Assembly: GCA_012932295.1 (NCBI GenBank)
Contig: JAAONU010000006.1
Coordinates: 29,786,882 to 29,850,881 of the forward strand
DNA from: Cyclina sinensis
Taxonomy: Eukaryota; Mollusca; Bivalvia; Venerida; Veneridae
Length of the DNA: 64,000 nucleotides
Reading direction: 5' to 3'
How positions within the stretch are numbered: the first letter of the stretch is position 1; every line of letters starts with the position of its first letter. This document shows, piece after piece, positions 48,501-58,034 of this stretch. The position numbers and the translations under genes were made by a program. The notes beneath the pieces were generated by a model. It did no database searches. It saw nothing but the letters and a program-made list of their open reading frames with translations, and was not told the DNA's origin.

Positions 48501-51500
48501 TTATTGAAACAATCTCTTTGACAAATTTCAAGGTTATTTGTACTGAAAATGTTATCTCTAGAGTGTTAACAAGATTTTTCCATATTTGGGCTCTATGACC
48601 TAGTTTTTGACCCCAGATTACCCATATCCAAACTTGAGCTACAAATCATCAAAACAACCTTCCTGACAAATTTCCAGGACATTTGGACTGAAAATGTAGC
48701 CTCTAGAGTGTGTACAAAGTTTTTCAATATTTGGGCTCTGTGACCTAAATGTTTTGACTTCAGATGACCCATATTCAAATTTGACCTAGAAACCATAGAA
48801 TTATAATGCTTTCTGACAAATTTCCAGGTTATTTGGAATTAAAATGTTACCTCTAGAGTGTTAACAAGTTTTTTCCATATTTGGGCTCTGTGACCTAGTT
48901 TTTGACCCAAGATGACCCATACTCCAACTTGAGCTAGAAATCATCAAGAAAACCTGTCTGACAAATTTCCAGGATATTTGGACTGAAAATGTAACCTCTG
49001 GAGTGTTAAAAAGTTTTTTACATATTTGAACCATGTGACCTAGTTTTTGATCCCAGATGACCCATATCCAAATCTGAGCTAGAAATCTTTGAAACAATCT
49101 TTCTGACAAATTTCAAGGACATTTGGACTAAAAATGTAACCTCTAGAGGATTAACAAGGTTTTTCTACTTTCGGGCTCTGTGACCTAGTTTTTGACCCCA
49201 GAAAACCTATATTCAAAACTAAGCTAGAAATCATCGATAGAACCTTTCTGACAAATTTCCAGGTTATTTGGACTAAAAATGTAACCTCTAGAGGATTAAC
49301 AAGGTTTTTCTACTTTCGGGCTCTGTGACCTAGTTTTTGACCCCAGAAAACCTATATTCAAAACTAAGCTAGAAATCATCGATAGAACCTTTCTGACAAA
49401 TTTCCAGGTTATTTGGACTGAAAATGCTACCTTTAGAATGTTAACAAGGTTTTTCCATATTTGGACTCTGTGACCTACACGCAGCGCGGACTTTGACGTT
49501 GTTAACATTGTCGCGGGGGCCGGTATCGTCTCCGGGTGGCCAGTCGCGGTGGACTGAACACCCGAAATTTCGGGTGTCCCCTAAAATGACCACCGCGACA
49601 ACCGCCGAGGGGTATGAACACCGCGTGTTGCGGTGACAGAACGCCGCGCGTCCCCGCGATGTTTTGACTTGGAGAATACTGCATTTAAACATACTGTGCG
49701 TACAGTATTTGTACGTGGTTTTCATTTTACTCATAATTATTTTACTTACATCTATTTTGTGGTCAAATTAAAACCAAATTTCAAATACATTTCCGGTGTA
49801 TGTTTATTGAGTACTTTCGTTTTTGGAATTGAAAAACGCTTGTTATTATATAGCCAAATCGATCAATTATTTTGCCAAGCGCCTAGACGATACAGAAGTT
49901 GAAAGCAGTTAAACACGTGTTGATTCATTTTCTGAAAATACGATCAACTTTTTCCGGAAACAACTGCTTTGAATTGTTAAGTTTTTTTTTTGTGTAACAG
50001 ATAGGAGCGTTTGTACACAAATGAATCGGAATTAGAGAGGATTTGTTCGAATTTTGACTGTTTAAATTAGATCTATTAACTTTTCGCAGTTTGGTTATCA
50101 TTTGTAATTTAATTGCGAGTGGATTAACGCAAACACGGCACCGATTAAAGACTTGAAATATATTAATTGCAGCAATTAAAGTTTATTAACAAGATGTCAT
50201 GTAGGTGTGTAAATCTATTCATTACCGGCTGTTACTTTTCTACAAATACCCTCAATTATACAACCAAACATCGATCGTCAACAAACAAAAATTAAACCTG
50301 ATGGGGTATTAAAAAAAAGAAACAACTTCAACTGGTAATAATTACGTGTACTTTGTAACTATTTTGAAAAAAAAAATTTGGGAAAGTAAAATTAAGTTGT
50401 GGCTTCATTTTATCGGACACTGCGAACCCCGCGACACGCCACGGTACTGAACACCGCGAACGGCCGTGCTGACCACCGCGTTTTATACGACTGAACACTC
50501 GACGCGGTGGTCATTTTAGTCCTCAACGCGGACAGTAAAATCGCGGGGACGGGTGTTCGTTGTCAAAGTCCGCGCTGCGTGTACTGTAGTTTGTGACTCC
50601 AGATGACCCATATTCGAACTTGATCTAGAAATCCTCAAGGCAACTTTTCTGACAAATTTCCAGATTATTTGGGCTGAAAATGTAACCTCTAGAGTGTTAA
50701 CAAGGTTTTTCTATATTTGGGCTCTGTGACCTAGTTTTTGACCCAAGATGACCCATACTCCAACTTGAGCTAGAAATCATCAAGAAAACCTGTCTGACAA
50801 ATTTCCAGGATATTTGGACTGAAAATGTAACCTCTGGAGTGTTAAAAAGTTTTTTACATATTTGAACCATGTGACCTAGTTTTTGATCCCAGATGACCCA
50901 TATCCAAATCTGAGCTAGAAATCTTTGAAACAATCTTTCTGACAAATTTCAAGGACATTTGGACTAAAAATGTAACCTCTAGAGGATTAACAAGGTTTTT
51001 CTACTTTCGGGCTCTGTGACCTAGTTTTTGACTCCAGAAAACCTATATTCAAAACTAAGATAGAAATCATCGATAGAACCTTTCTGACAAATTTCCAGGT
51101 TATTTGGACTGAAAATGCTACCTTTTGAATGTTAACAAGGTTTTTCCATATTTGGACTCTGTGACCTAGTTTGTGACTCCAGATGACCCATATTCAAACT
51201 TGATCTAGAAATCCTCAAGGCAACTTTTCTGACAAATTTCCAGATTATTTGGGCTGAAAATGTAACCTCTAGAGTGTTAACAAGGTTTTTCCATATTTGG
51301 GCTCCGTGACCTAGTTTTTGACCCCAGATGACCCATATTTAAACTTGACCTAGAAATTGTCAAAGCAACCTTTCTGACAAATTTCCAGATTATTTGGGCT
51401 GAAAATGTAACCTCTAGAGTGTTAACAAGGTTTTTCCATATTTGGGCTCTGTGACCTAGTTTTTGACCCCAGATGACCCATATTTGAACTTGACCTAGAA

Positions 51501-54500
51501 ATTGTCAAAACAACCTTTTTGACAAAATTCCAGATTATTTGGGCTGAAAATGTAATCTCTAGAGTGTTAACAAGATTTTTCTATTTTTGGGCTCCGTGAC
51601 CTAATTTTTGAACCCAGATTACCCATATTTGAACTTGAGCTAGAAATCATCAATAGAACCTTTCTGACAAATTTCCAGGATATTTGGACTGAAAAAGTAG
51701 CCTCTAGAGTGTTAACAAGGTTTTTCTATATTTGGGCTCTGTGACCTAGTTTTCCAACCCTGATAACCCATGTTTGATCTCGTCCGAGATATCAATGAGA
51801 CAAACATCCCGTGCAAGTTTCATGACAATTGAGGCAAAAATGTGACCACTAGAGTGTTAACGAACTAATTGTGGACGGACTGACGGACGGACGACGGACA
51901 AAAGGTGATCAGAAAAGCTCACTCTGTCACTACGTGACAGGTGAGCTAAAAATTAAATACCAAGATCTTCCCCGCTTGCAAGTCAGCTGCTCTAGCAACT
52001 GAGCTGTCAATACTGACAACATATTGCATGAGTGACTGTAACACTCAAGTATACCACTGACATTTGCATGTACCTTCTAAATCTACCAAATCTCTGTGCC
52101 TATAAAGAAGTGAGGGATAAATATACCCAGTTACTCCATATATATTACGAAGAACACTGAGTCTGTAGAGTAGAGACGTCCTCCTGCTCTATACACAGTA
52201 TAAACACACAGGTATTAGGACATAGCTTTACAGTCTTACCTAAAAAAAACAACTGGTAATGTTAGCGGTGGAGTTGGGGATCAAACTCATGACCCTGGAA
52301 AACAAGTCCTGTGCATCAGAAAAAGAGACAAATGATCTGTCTGTTAAGAACATAAACTCACCTCCTGTGGTGGGACATCAAAAGACACAGTTCTCAAGTC
52401 CACCTTTGTATAGGAGTCAATACATGGCACAATGAAAAATAAGCCTGAAACAGATAAAAGCTTGTAAAAACATAAAAGTACTGCAAAATCTGAAACCTTG
52501 ACCTTCAGGAGAAATGAGGGGCTTATAGGGGTTGCTTTTGACAATCAAACAGAATCTTTGAGACACAGTAAATAAGGTCCAGTATTATACGACTTAGTGC
52601 CATTGGCTTGCAATAAAGATATCATTCAACAGTCAACAGAGATTTTCAACCTCAGAGGTCTCAAATTTGACCTAAAGCTCTTCAAGACAAATTAACTGGC
52701 AAAGTTTCATGAAGACTGAGTCAAGAATGAGGCTTCTGGCGTGTTAGGAATGTTTTCCTGTGTCCTAAATTCTGACCTCATATGACCCAGTTTCCAATTT
52801 GATCTCTAGAGCATCTAGATGTATTTTGAAATCTTCTATGAAATTACTGAAAATATGGTTTCAGACCCCTAGGCATTTGTTTTTTTTACTGTAAAACCAA
52901 TTTTTGTATCATATTATGAAAATCAGCTACAATAATTCATTTTAGCCTCTAGAGATTTTAGATATAAAATCTAATTTTTGTATCATATCATTAGACATCT
53001 AACATATTACAGCAGATTTAACAAAAACAATTAACAAATTATTTAACTGATTTTTTTAATGATCTGCCCATAAACACTTTCCTTAAGTGGAAAGGTATCC
53101 TATGGTTTTTGTAACACAGGGATCCTGTGTAAATGATAGGAATATAATTAGTTAGCTTTTCATTGGTATCAGTTGCCCAGATGACCATGTCAATGTCTCC
53201 AGCAGAGTTCAGTAACTTCAAGTTACGGGAGATTGTGAAATATACAGAATCCATCCCTGCTTCTATTACTTGCTCTAGTTAAAGTGCAAATACATAGGAC
53301 CACATTAACACAAAGAAGTTGGGTTTTATATCCTTTCCATTTACTTTCCAGACAGTCAAGTCATAAATCTCCAAACTCCTCTACAAATTATGGTCTTATT
53401 TCTAATCCAATCAAAATGACTTGGCTTTACATGCTACCCAACGATTGGGAGAAAACTAATATCTATATACAAAAGTAATGGCAGAATAGACTGACAGGAT
53501 ACTTAATATGTTTCCAACATATTCCCTCTTGAGCACGAAAAATCAACAAGATAAGCACTATTTGTGATCACAACACATTAAAATAATTCAGACATACGAA
53601 AAAGTTTTCATGCACAACAGCACTTCAATAATGTGTAGTTTACATTCTGATCAATCTGAAATGTTGTTTTAAGGTAATCTGCATCTTTTGCAATAGACTT
53701 CTGTACCTTAGCTACATAAGAAAACTCAGGGTTACCCTATTCACAATAGCATGAAAGAAACATTGTTGGGAAATGTACTGTACACTGTAATTGGAACTTC
53801 TGTTCTTGAAAATAATTCCCGACTGATGATAGTAATACCTGCACACTGTCTGTTAAACCTGGACATGGGAATTCATAGTCACCCTCTAGATTTTTCTCTA
53901 CTGTCATTTTTGCATCTCTCCTTACAACAGACCATCTCAATTAAGTCACCAAACATGAGTTCCTTAACATTGTCATGTAAACTTTTCTTTCATAGCTCAT
54001 TATTGTTTACTAACAGAATGAGGAGAAAATAGTCATTCCAAATGATTTCCACATTGAAAAATCTGACACATTATCAAACCCTAGAACACTGTAAGCTTAC
54101 CTGGTCCCTTGGCTCCCCCAGACAGCAGTCGACCCAGTCGGAAAATGACAGCACGTTCATATTCCTGTACCACCTGAAGAAAACGGAAAAAATCAACAAG
54201 TACATGTATTCCAAAAGTGACCTATAATAATCATCTGTATAACTTCTATGAAGTACAAGAGAAGAGAAACAATAGACAAAAGAATTTCAGTCACAAACCT
54301 TTTATGACATGGAAATATTGAGAGAAGAGAAAAAGTCTTAATAACGATAGCCACTGCATTATTTATTTGTACCAACAGATCTATAGAGTTCAATTGACAA
54401 TATTTTAATTCTGATGACATTCACAAGAAAAGAATACAGACATACCTTGATACAAAGGCACAAAGAGAAAGGTACTGTCAAAATAATGACCAACACTGAC

Positions 54501-55534
54501 AGAACCCAGAGGATGTAACCACAGCAACCAAGTCCTCCATTGTTCTGCTCCTGCTCACTGCCTCCTGTAACAATAAAATCAAAGAACTGAAGGAACTGAA
54601 AAACTTCTTACGGTTTTGCTCTAAGTGAAACATAAGAAAAACAGAAAGAAAAAAAGACAGAAAGAAAGAAAGAAAAATGATAAATAAATAAATGATTCAA
54701 TTACTCATTTAATTAGATAGTTTAAATTAACGAATAGTTAATTAATTGATGAATGAATGAATAAAATAATGCTACAACAAGTGATAATATTCTTTCCTAC
54801 TTCAACATCTATTTGGGCATTACAACACATCAAACTTCTAAAGTCATTCTATTTCATATTACATGTACAATAAAAATCTTTCAACTAGTTTTCAATTATA
54901 ATCTGTACATTTTTATTATCTGCTGAAAGTGCTCCAATTTTAATTCTCATTTCAATTTATTTATATAATTAGCTATGTCATTACCTTTTATTCTGATTGT
55001 TTCATTTTGTACCACAAACTGTTCTTTTTTAACAATTTCAATAACCTATGATACTTCACTGCAATAAACTTTGCATTCTTTAGATACTTTATACCTGTTT
55101 AAAATTTACTGTCGGTTTATGTACCCATTAAAAAATTCCTGATGCCAGAGATGTGAATCAACATCTTAAGCATCATAGAGCAATGAATTATGTGCGGATG
55201 ATCAAAGCAGTTAAAAGATTTAATAACCTTGTGTTTTTTATGACGGATAATTATCTTGACAGAAGGCTGCAATGCAAAAGCAGACTTCAAATGGCTCTTT
55301 AATAACATGACAGCTGATTTACCGAAAGTAAATTAATCTCCTTATCTTAAAAGCAGACTGTTGTTCTGAGAACTTAACATGTATGATACTTAATTATTAT
55401 ATAGTAGCATACCCTGATTTCATTATATCATAGTTTGATCAATCAGGGTTCAAATTTCCATTTCAATATTCTTCACAATAAATCAAGAAATAATTATCAA
55501 AGCACAACTGCCTACCTTTTACAACATCCTCCAT
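36305..55534 (-). CDS. STOM: Stomatin (band 7 / SPFH integral membrane protein)
   Basis: Exons in transcript order: 55516-55534, 54446-54564, 54101-54173, 52362-52444, 43573-43776, 38845-38900 (or the alternative 42938-42993), 37129-37207, 36305-36514. They sum to 843 nt, 280 residues plus stop, close to vertebrate stomatin length. All junctions are GT/AG and in phase. Layout: short cytoplasmic N-terminus; hydrophobic hairpin about residues 20-45 with a central Pro (38) as in stomatins; adjacent cysteines at 20-21 and Cys 78 (PC in LFFIVPC), matching the known palmitoylation positions; SPFH/band 7 domain about 47-215 ([39 protein letters not shown]); C-terminal oligomerisation segment with ITESPAA, AEKNSTI and FPLPID. 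Stomatins are monotopic proteins of cholesterol-rich membrane that oligomerise and modulate ion channels and transporters. An orthologue or close invertebrate paralogue is almost certain; which stomatin paralogue is less so. Confidence 0.95.
36515..37128 (-). other. Stomatin intron 7
   Basis: A 614-bp AT-rich intron without recognised elements. The plus-strand open frame at 36,621-36,863 is a by-product. Confidence 0.6.
37129..37207 (-). CDS. STOM: Stomatin exon 7
   Basis: A 79-nt exon between TTTCCAG and the AAAG/GTCAGA donor. One base completes the codon left by exon 6, then [20 protein letters not shown] followed by REARAK. This is the most conserved helical stretch of stomatins. Phase 0 at its end. 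Confidence 0.95.
37208..38844 (-). other. Stomatin intron 6
   Basis: AT-rich intron of 1.6 kb, with no exon or mobile element recognised. Confidence 0.5.
38845..38900 (-). CDS. STOM: Stomatin exon 6, version a (canonical)
   Basis: A 56-nt exon between CTCTGTAG and GAAGT/GTGAGT. It encodes [18 protein letters not shown] plus two bases of a Val codon, and joins exon 7 to give VERVEVKDVRLP, the usual stomatin sequence. Enters in phase 0, leaves in phase 2. Version b at 42938-42993 has identical length and phases; inclusion of both would add 112 nt and break the frame. Confidence 0.92.
38901..39345 (-). other. Intron between exons 6b and 6a, unique part
   Basis: AT-rich intronic DNA; only a short tandem duplication (GTTGAAACAGGGGCAGTGG, twice, about 39,254-39,291) was noted. 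Confidence 0.4.
39346..39890 (+). repeat. 26-bp minisatellite (ATCTGAGATAATACAGAATG)
   Basis: About twenty tandem units of 26 bp with consensus TTTATCATCTGAGATAATAC plus AGAATG, with a few units shortened by loss of the TTTATCAT part (ACAGCTGAGATAATACAG). Lies in the intron between stomatin exons 6b and 6a. Confidence 0.92.
39891..40474 (-). other. Intronic unique DNA next to the inverted-repeat transposon
   Basis: AT-rich; nothing recognised. Confidence 0.4.
40475..41625 (+). mobile_element. Non-autonomous DNA transposon, copy 1 (26-bp TIR, CpG-rich ends, TA target duplication)
   Basis: The ends are perfect inverted repeats of 26 bp beginning CAGTACACGCAGCGCGGACT, flanked on both sides by TA (40473-40474 and 41626-41627). 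About 150-200 bp inside each end is strikingly CpG-rich with many CACCGCG/CGCGGTG words; the middle is AT-rich. A 77-codon frame at 40,635-40,868 is partly shared with copy 2, but indels between the copies do not respect a frame, so coding is unlikely. No transposase. The TA duplication and CAGT start fit a Tc1/mariner-mobilised MITE. Located in the stomatin intron between exons 6b and 6a. Confidence 0.85.
41628..42937 (-). other. Intron downstream of exon 6b
   Basis: AT-rich DNA with an imperfect threefold repeat of about 38 bp (CAAGATTTTGTGAGATYTTACCTAACTAC) at 42,350-42,445. No exon recognised. Confidence 0.45.
42938..42993 (-). CDS. STOM: Stomatin exon 6, version b (mutually exclusive candidate)
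   Basis: A 56-nt exon between CCATATAG and GAAAT/GTATGA on the minus strand. It encodes [18 protein letters not shown] plus two bases (AT) that with exon 7 give Ile, hence VENTEIKDVRLP. It aligns without gaps to version a ([18 protein letters not shown]): Thr-x-Trp-Gly, the Val-Glu pair and the final Glu are kept, whereas the acidic Asp/Glu/Asp residues and the Arg are replaced. Same length, same phases, intact splice sites. Reading past the donor meets TGA six codons later, so retention would truncate the protein. No disabling change is visible, so it is probably used. Confidence 0.8.
42994..43572 (-). other. Stomatin intron between exon 5 and exon 6b
   Basis: A 579-bp AT-rich intron. Short plus-strand open frames have no support. 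Confidence 0.55.
43573..43776 (-). CDS. STOM: Stomatin exon 5
   Basis: A 204-nt exon, 68 codons, phase 0 on both sides, between TTCTCAG and the CAG/GTACCA donor. It encodes the centre of the SPFH domain: [20 protein letters not shown], then [20 protein letters not shown] and [13 protein letters not shown]. This is the largest exon and by itself diagnostic of stomatin. Confidence 0.96.
43777..44170 (-). other. Stomatin intron 4, part next to exon 5
   Basis: AT-rich intronic DNA up to the start of the first tandem-core element. Confidence 0.4.
44171..45935 (+). mobile_element. Tandem-core element with 145-bp units and a 435-bp higher-order repeat
   Basis: It opens AACACGAGATGTTTTGTAAA then ATACACATGCCCCCC and closes with CCCTC...GAGGGCATGAAAA, so the ends are inverted. 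The core is about eleven units of about 145 bp with phrases GGTCACTGTGACCTTGGCC, TTTGACC, GACCTGAAAAAC and GGGGTCATCTACTGG. CATTTACTGCACATGACCAA recurs at 44,401, 44,836 and 45,271, an exact 435-bp spacing of three units. A GAC-rich stretch (CCGACTGACTGACCAATCGA) precedes the 3' hairpin. Confidence 0.85.
46375..46450 (+). mobile_element. 5' end fragment of a tandem-core element
   Basis: AAACTAGAAATGTGTCCAAA with GGACACACATGCCCCCAC. TGTGTCC and GGACACA (46387-46393 and 46397-46403) form a 7-bp hairpin with an AAA loop, directly followed by CATGCCCCCAC. No tandem core follows, so this is an isolated 5' end. Confidence 0.6.
46451..47129 (-). other. Stomatin intron 4, unique stretch
   Basis: AT-rich intronic DNA; open frames of 65-71 codons on the plus strand show no motif. 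Confidence 0.4.
47130..48305 (+). mobile_element. Two joined tandem-core element copies with ATTATCATGG ends, about 155-bp units
   Basis: The left part (about 47,130-47,458) ends in ATTATCATGGTGGGGACATA. The right part has five units spaced about 151-156 bp (GCAATAACTC at 47,471; variants at 47,627, 47,778, 47,933 and 48,089; shared phrases AAGTTTCAAGTTAACATCTT and AGAATTAAGTATGAAAAATT). It ends with TATGC...CGCCAT-TATC-ATGGCG...GCATAAAA, a nested hairpin at about 48,270-48,301. An ACACTGACAGGGT phrase precedes both ends. The left limit is uncertain. Confidence 0.75.
48381..51950 (+). mobile_element. Large tandem-core element, 145-bp units, interrupted by a transposon
   Basis: It opens ACAAGAGGGCCATGATGGCC, with a perfect GGGCCA-TGA-TGGCCC hairpin at 48391-48405, then ATCGCTCACCTGAG. 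The core is about sixteen units of 145 bp (CTCTGTGACCTAGTTTTTGA, CAGATGACCCATATTCAAAC, CTGACAAATTTCCAGG, CCTCTAGAGTGTTAACAAGG). The end has GGACGGACTGACGGACGGAC followed by a 14-bp stem with one bulge (51916-51930 with 51934-51947, loop TAC) and TAAAA. The sequence after the 5' hairpin (CTCACCTG) is complementary to the 3' end (CAGGTGAG). Blocks at 48,870-49,440 and 50,706-51,150 are near copies, showing multi-unit expansion. Minus-strand open frames of 67-82 codons are periodic by-products. Confidence 0.88.
49478..50586 (+). mobile_element. Non-autonomous DNA transposon, copy 2, nested in the 145-bp array
   Basis: Same element as at 40,475-41,625 and in the same orientation. TA flanks both ends (49476-49477 and 50587-50588). 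The left end begins at CACGCAGCGC and lacks the first five bases (CAGTA) present in copy 1, probably a small deletion between the repeated TA dinucleotides. The right end, GCTGCGTGTACTG, is complete. The array unit at 51,161-51,180 (GTGACCTAGTTTGTGACTCC) is a paralogous empty site matching the two flanks with a single TA. Confidence 0.88.
51951..52361 (-). other. Stomatin intron 4 next to exon 4
   Basis: AT-rich intronic DNA of about 410 bp with nothing recognised. Confidence 0.4.
52362..52444 (-). CDS. STOM: Stomatin exon 4
   Basis: An 83-nt exon between CTGTTTCAG and the GAG/GTGAGT donor. It completes a Gly codon and encodes [20 protein letters not shown] then FDVPPQE. It contains the second conserved Cys and the PPQE turn of the SPFH domain. 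Phase 0 at its end; the next intron is 8.6 kb, the largest of the gene. Confidence 0.95.
52445..54100 (-). other. Stomatin intron 3 with a decayed tandem-core unit
   Basis: At about 52,640-52,830 a diverged unit of the 48.4-kb type is recognisable (AATTTGACCTA, TGACCTCATATGACCCAG, TTCCAATTTGATCT). The rest is AT-rich and unremarkable. Plus-strand frames of 61-93 codons near 53.3-54.2 kb are not supported as exons. Confidence 0.5.
54101..54173 (-). CDS. STOM: Stomatin exon 3
   Basis: A 73-nt exon between TTTCTTCAG and the CCAG/GTAAGC donor. It encodes [20 protein letters not shown] followed by AKGP plus one base of Gly. The [12 protein letters not shown] motif marks the start of the SPFH domain just after the membrane hairpin. 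Confidence 0.95.
54174..54445 (-). other. Stomatin intron 2
   Basis: A 272-bp AT-rich intron, nothing recognised. Confidence 0.6.
54446..54564 (-). CDS. STOM: Stomatin exon 2 (membrane hairpin)
   Basis: A 119-nt exon between TTGTTACAG and the AAG/GTATGT donor. It encodes a polar Gly/Gln/Asn start, the CCG motif and a hydrophobic run [20 protein letters not shown] then CLCIK. The Pro inside the hydrophobic run is the residue that in stomatins keeps the segment as a hairpin and not a full crossing. Enters in phase 1, leaves in phase 0. Confidence 0.95.
54565..55515 (-). other. Stomatin intron 1
   Basis: A 951-bp AT-rich intron with an AGAA/AAAG microsatellite and AAAT repeats at about 54,640-54,700. 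Confidence 0.6.
55516..55534 (-). CDS. STOM: Stomatin exon 1 (short coding part)
   Basis: ATGGAGGATGTTGTAAAAG then GTAGGC: six codons (MEDVVK) plus one base, phase 1, matching exon 2. The exon is short and AT-rich, so the start is inferred from the in-frame ATG, the donor and the phase match; a different upstream first exon is possible. The 5' UTR extends to higher coordinates and its limit is not visible. Confidence 0.75.
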
Positions 55535-57439
55535 TTTATATCCGTAATGTCAGCTAGTGAAAACTTTTTTAATTTATTACTTTTACTATTTTTTTTCAGT
55601 CAAATATCTAGGAAACCAAATACAAGAGATTAATTCAAAACAAAAATATAAATGTTTTTAAATAACAGATTATTCACATGAGCAAGTTGTCAACCAAATT
55701 TTAAAGCAGCTGAGTCTTTAACAGTTTTCTAGGACTTTTCATTAACAAATTCTTCAAGTACTTACCTCTGAGAACATTTCAACACATGCCACAGACTTTT
55801 ATAATCAAGACTTGCTGAAGTAAATTTGGCACAAGTCTCTTATAAACAACACAAATCCTATATAATTTTCTTTTCAATAAATATATGCAACAATTAAAGG
55901 TAATGGCAGCAGCCATTATGCAGAACTCAAGCCACACTGAGTAGCCGCCATTGCCATGTAATCATGAGTGTCAGGGGTGTAGCTACTAGCCTCAGGGAAA
56001 TACTGTACAATGTCAGAACACATGATTGCATCTATCAATAATTTGGTCATTTCCATGCTAACACGTTCCTGTATTCACTCTTTCCAAACTCCTGCATGTA
56101 GTAATAGTGCTGAGATGATGAAGGCCAGCTTGGCTGAAAACCCTGTGATTAACCCTTCATCTGCTGATTTTTTTGTAAAGGATTTGCCCAGCTCTGAATT
56201 TGGAACAGTCTATTCAAAGTTTGAGATATTTCAATATCAAAATACAAAAATTGAACAACCAACAGTATAGAGCCTGGTCAGACTGCACAGTGTGCAGGCT
56301 GGCCTGGCTCTATACTGGTGGCAAAGGCTAATCACTTTCGGATCCAGAAGGTTAAGGGTTAAGTAGAGAGAACCATCTAAAGAAATGAGTACATATAGTA
56401 CTTCCTTTTAATCTGGATTACTGAGTAACTTCCTAACAAAGTTCAAGAACATAATGGTTTCAAACCACTGGGCTTACTCACATGCAGACAACTAAGCTGT
56501 AAATTAGTTATATTAAGATCAGTAGTAAAAGCTGACGGTCTCAAAGGTCTGAAAATCAACTGGGACTACACAATTTTAACTTGTGGCAGTTACAAAGGGC
56601 AGATGAATAAGGTAATAAGGATGAGATGTATAAATGAACAAAGAGAAAAGATCTGCTTGAAGTCTGAAGAAAAGTGTATTGATTGTAAAGAGTATCAGCT
56701 GAGTAAAGAGCAACTGAATTGTGTATGAGCAAGACACTGAGTAATTCATTGCTGGCTAATAAAGAGTTAATTAATTTTAAGACAAGAATCATTTAGAACT
56801 TCAAGAGTGATGGGTTTTTTGTTTTTTTTGGTTTATGAAGATATGAATATTAATTTTGCTTGGTTATAAAAGAGCATGATGTTTGGACATGTATTCCATG
56901 AGGTATAATGAATTCTGTGAGGTAAAGGTGAACATATCAAGATTGAAGAACTTTAGGGAAGCCAACTAAGAAAATAAATCTGTCAGTTAAGACCACTAGT
57001 AAGGATTCCAGTGAATCTCTCTCATTATGATAAGACGGAGTAAATGATCATTATTGTAACAGAAGCCTTTTTATATATCAAAGCTATCTAATGAAAATCT
57101 CACAAAAATGAGCCCTGAATGAACAGGAAAACATTCTTTACAAAAATACACTTTTGTTCAGACTTCAAGCAGATCTGTTCTTTTTATTCACTTTAATCTC
57201 ATCCTTGCTACATTATTCATCTGCCCTTTGTATCTGCCACAGATTAAAATGTAGGAAAACAATTATTTAATCCTTACAGCTAGGACACTCTTTGATACAT
57301 GCATTATAAAAAATAACAGACAGGGATATCCTTTTAAAATCATTAAGATCAATTACAATAATGTTATGCTTGATAGTTATAATTATGCTAAAGCAATCAT
57401 TATAAACAGTAAACACAGAAATGTATTCCGGTGTTTTAA
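55535..57439. other. Upstream flank of stomatin
   Basis: It should contain the stomatin promoter and any non-coding exon; no core promoter element was convincingly recognised. An inverted pair of the type CTATACTG/CAGTATAGAGCC near 56,264-56,320 suggests a small palindromic repeat. Open frames at 56,010 and 56,556 are unsupported. Confidence 0.35.
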
Positions 57440-57935
57440 TTAAGTCAGCGAATTTTCATGACATTTGGACAGAAAATGTAGCCTCTAGAGTGTTAACAAG
57501 GACATTCTATGTTTTGACCCTGTGACATAGTTTTTGATCCAAGATGACCCATACTCAGAAATGAACAAGATATCATTAAAACAAACATTCTCACATGTTT
57601 CAATGTCATTTGAACAAAAACTTGAGGCCTCTAGAGTGTTAACAAGGTTTTTCTATGTTTTGACTGTGTGACCTTGTTTTTGACCCTAGACGACTAATAT
57701 TCGAAACTGAACTAAGATATGCCTAAGACAAACATTCATGTCATTTGAACAAAAAGTGTGGCCTCCAGAGTGCTAACAAGGTTTTTCTATGATTTGGCCT
57801 TGTGACCTAGTTTTCAGTCCAACATGACATAATGTTTGAACTTGTCCAAGATCTTTGAGAAAATCATTCTGATCAAGTTTCATGATATTAGGTCAAATAT
57901 GTATACCTCTTGAGTGTTTACGAACTAACTGTAAA
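57440..57935 (+). mobile_element. Truncated tandem-core element, three to four units of the 48.4-kb family type
   Basis: CTCTAGAGTGTTAACAAGG-type phrases recur at 57,485, 57,631 and 57,765, with TGTGACCTAGTTTTTGACCC between them. The 5' hairpin is absent; the 3' side ends GAACTAACTGTAAATGACAG, a decayed form of the GAAC...GACGGAC end. The sequence is clearly diverged from the 48.4-kb array. Confidence 0.7.
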
Positions 57936-58034
57936 TGACAGATACTAAAAATGCAAAATAGATTTGCAAAAGATTCTTAGTTTACAGTCAACTGTGGAAA
58001 AATAACTAAAGAAAAGAATTATACATGCCATTAT

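Noticed and set aside
40635..49902. Shared 77-89-codon frame in both copies of the CpG-ended transposon
   Set aside because: Similarity reflects the shared DNA; differences between the copies include indels that shift the frame (for example loss of the VAIQL part), so protein-level selection is not supported.
48593..50945. Near-identical minus-strand open frames of 67-82 codons
   Set aside because: They repeat with the 145-bp array unit and its block duplication; no independent coding evidence.
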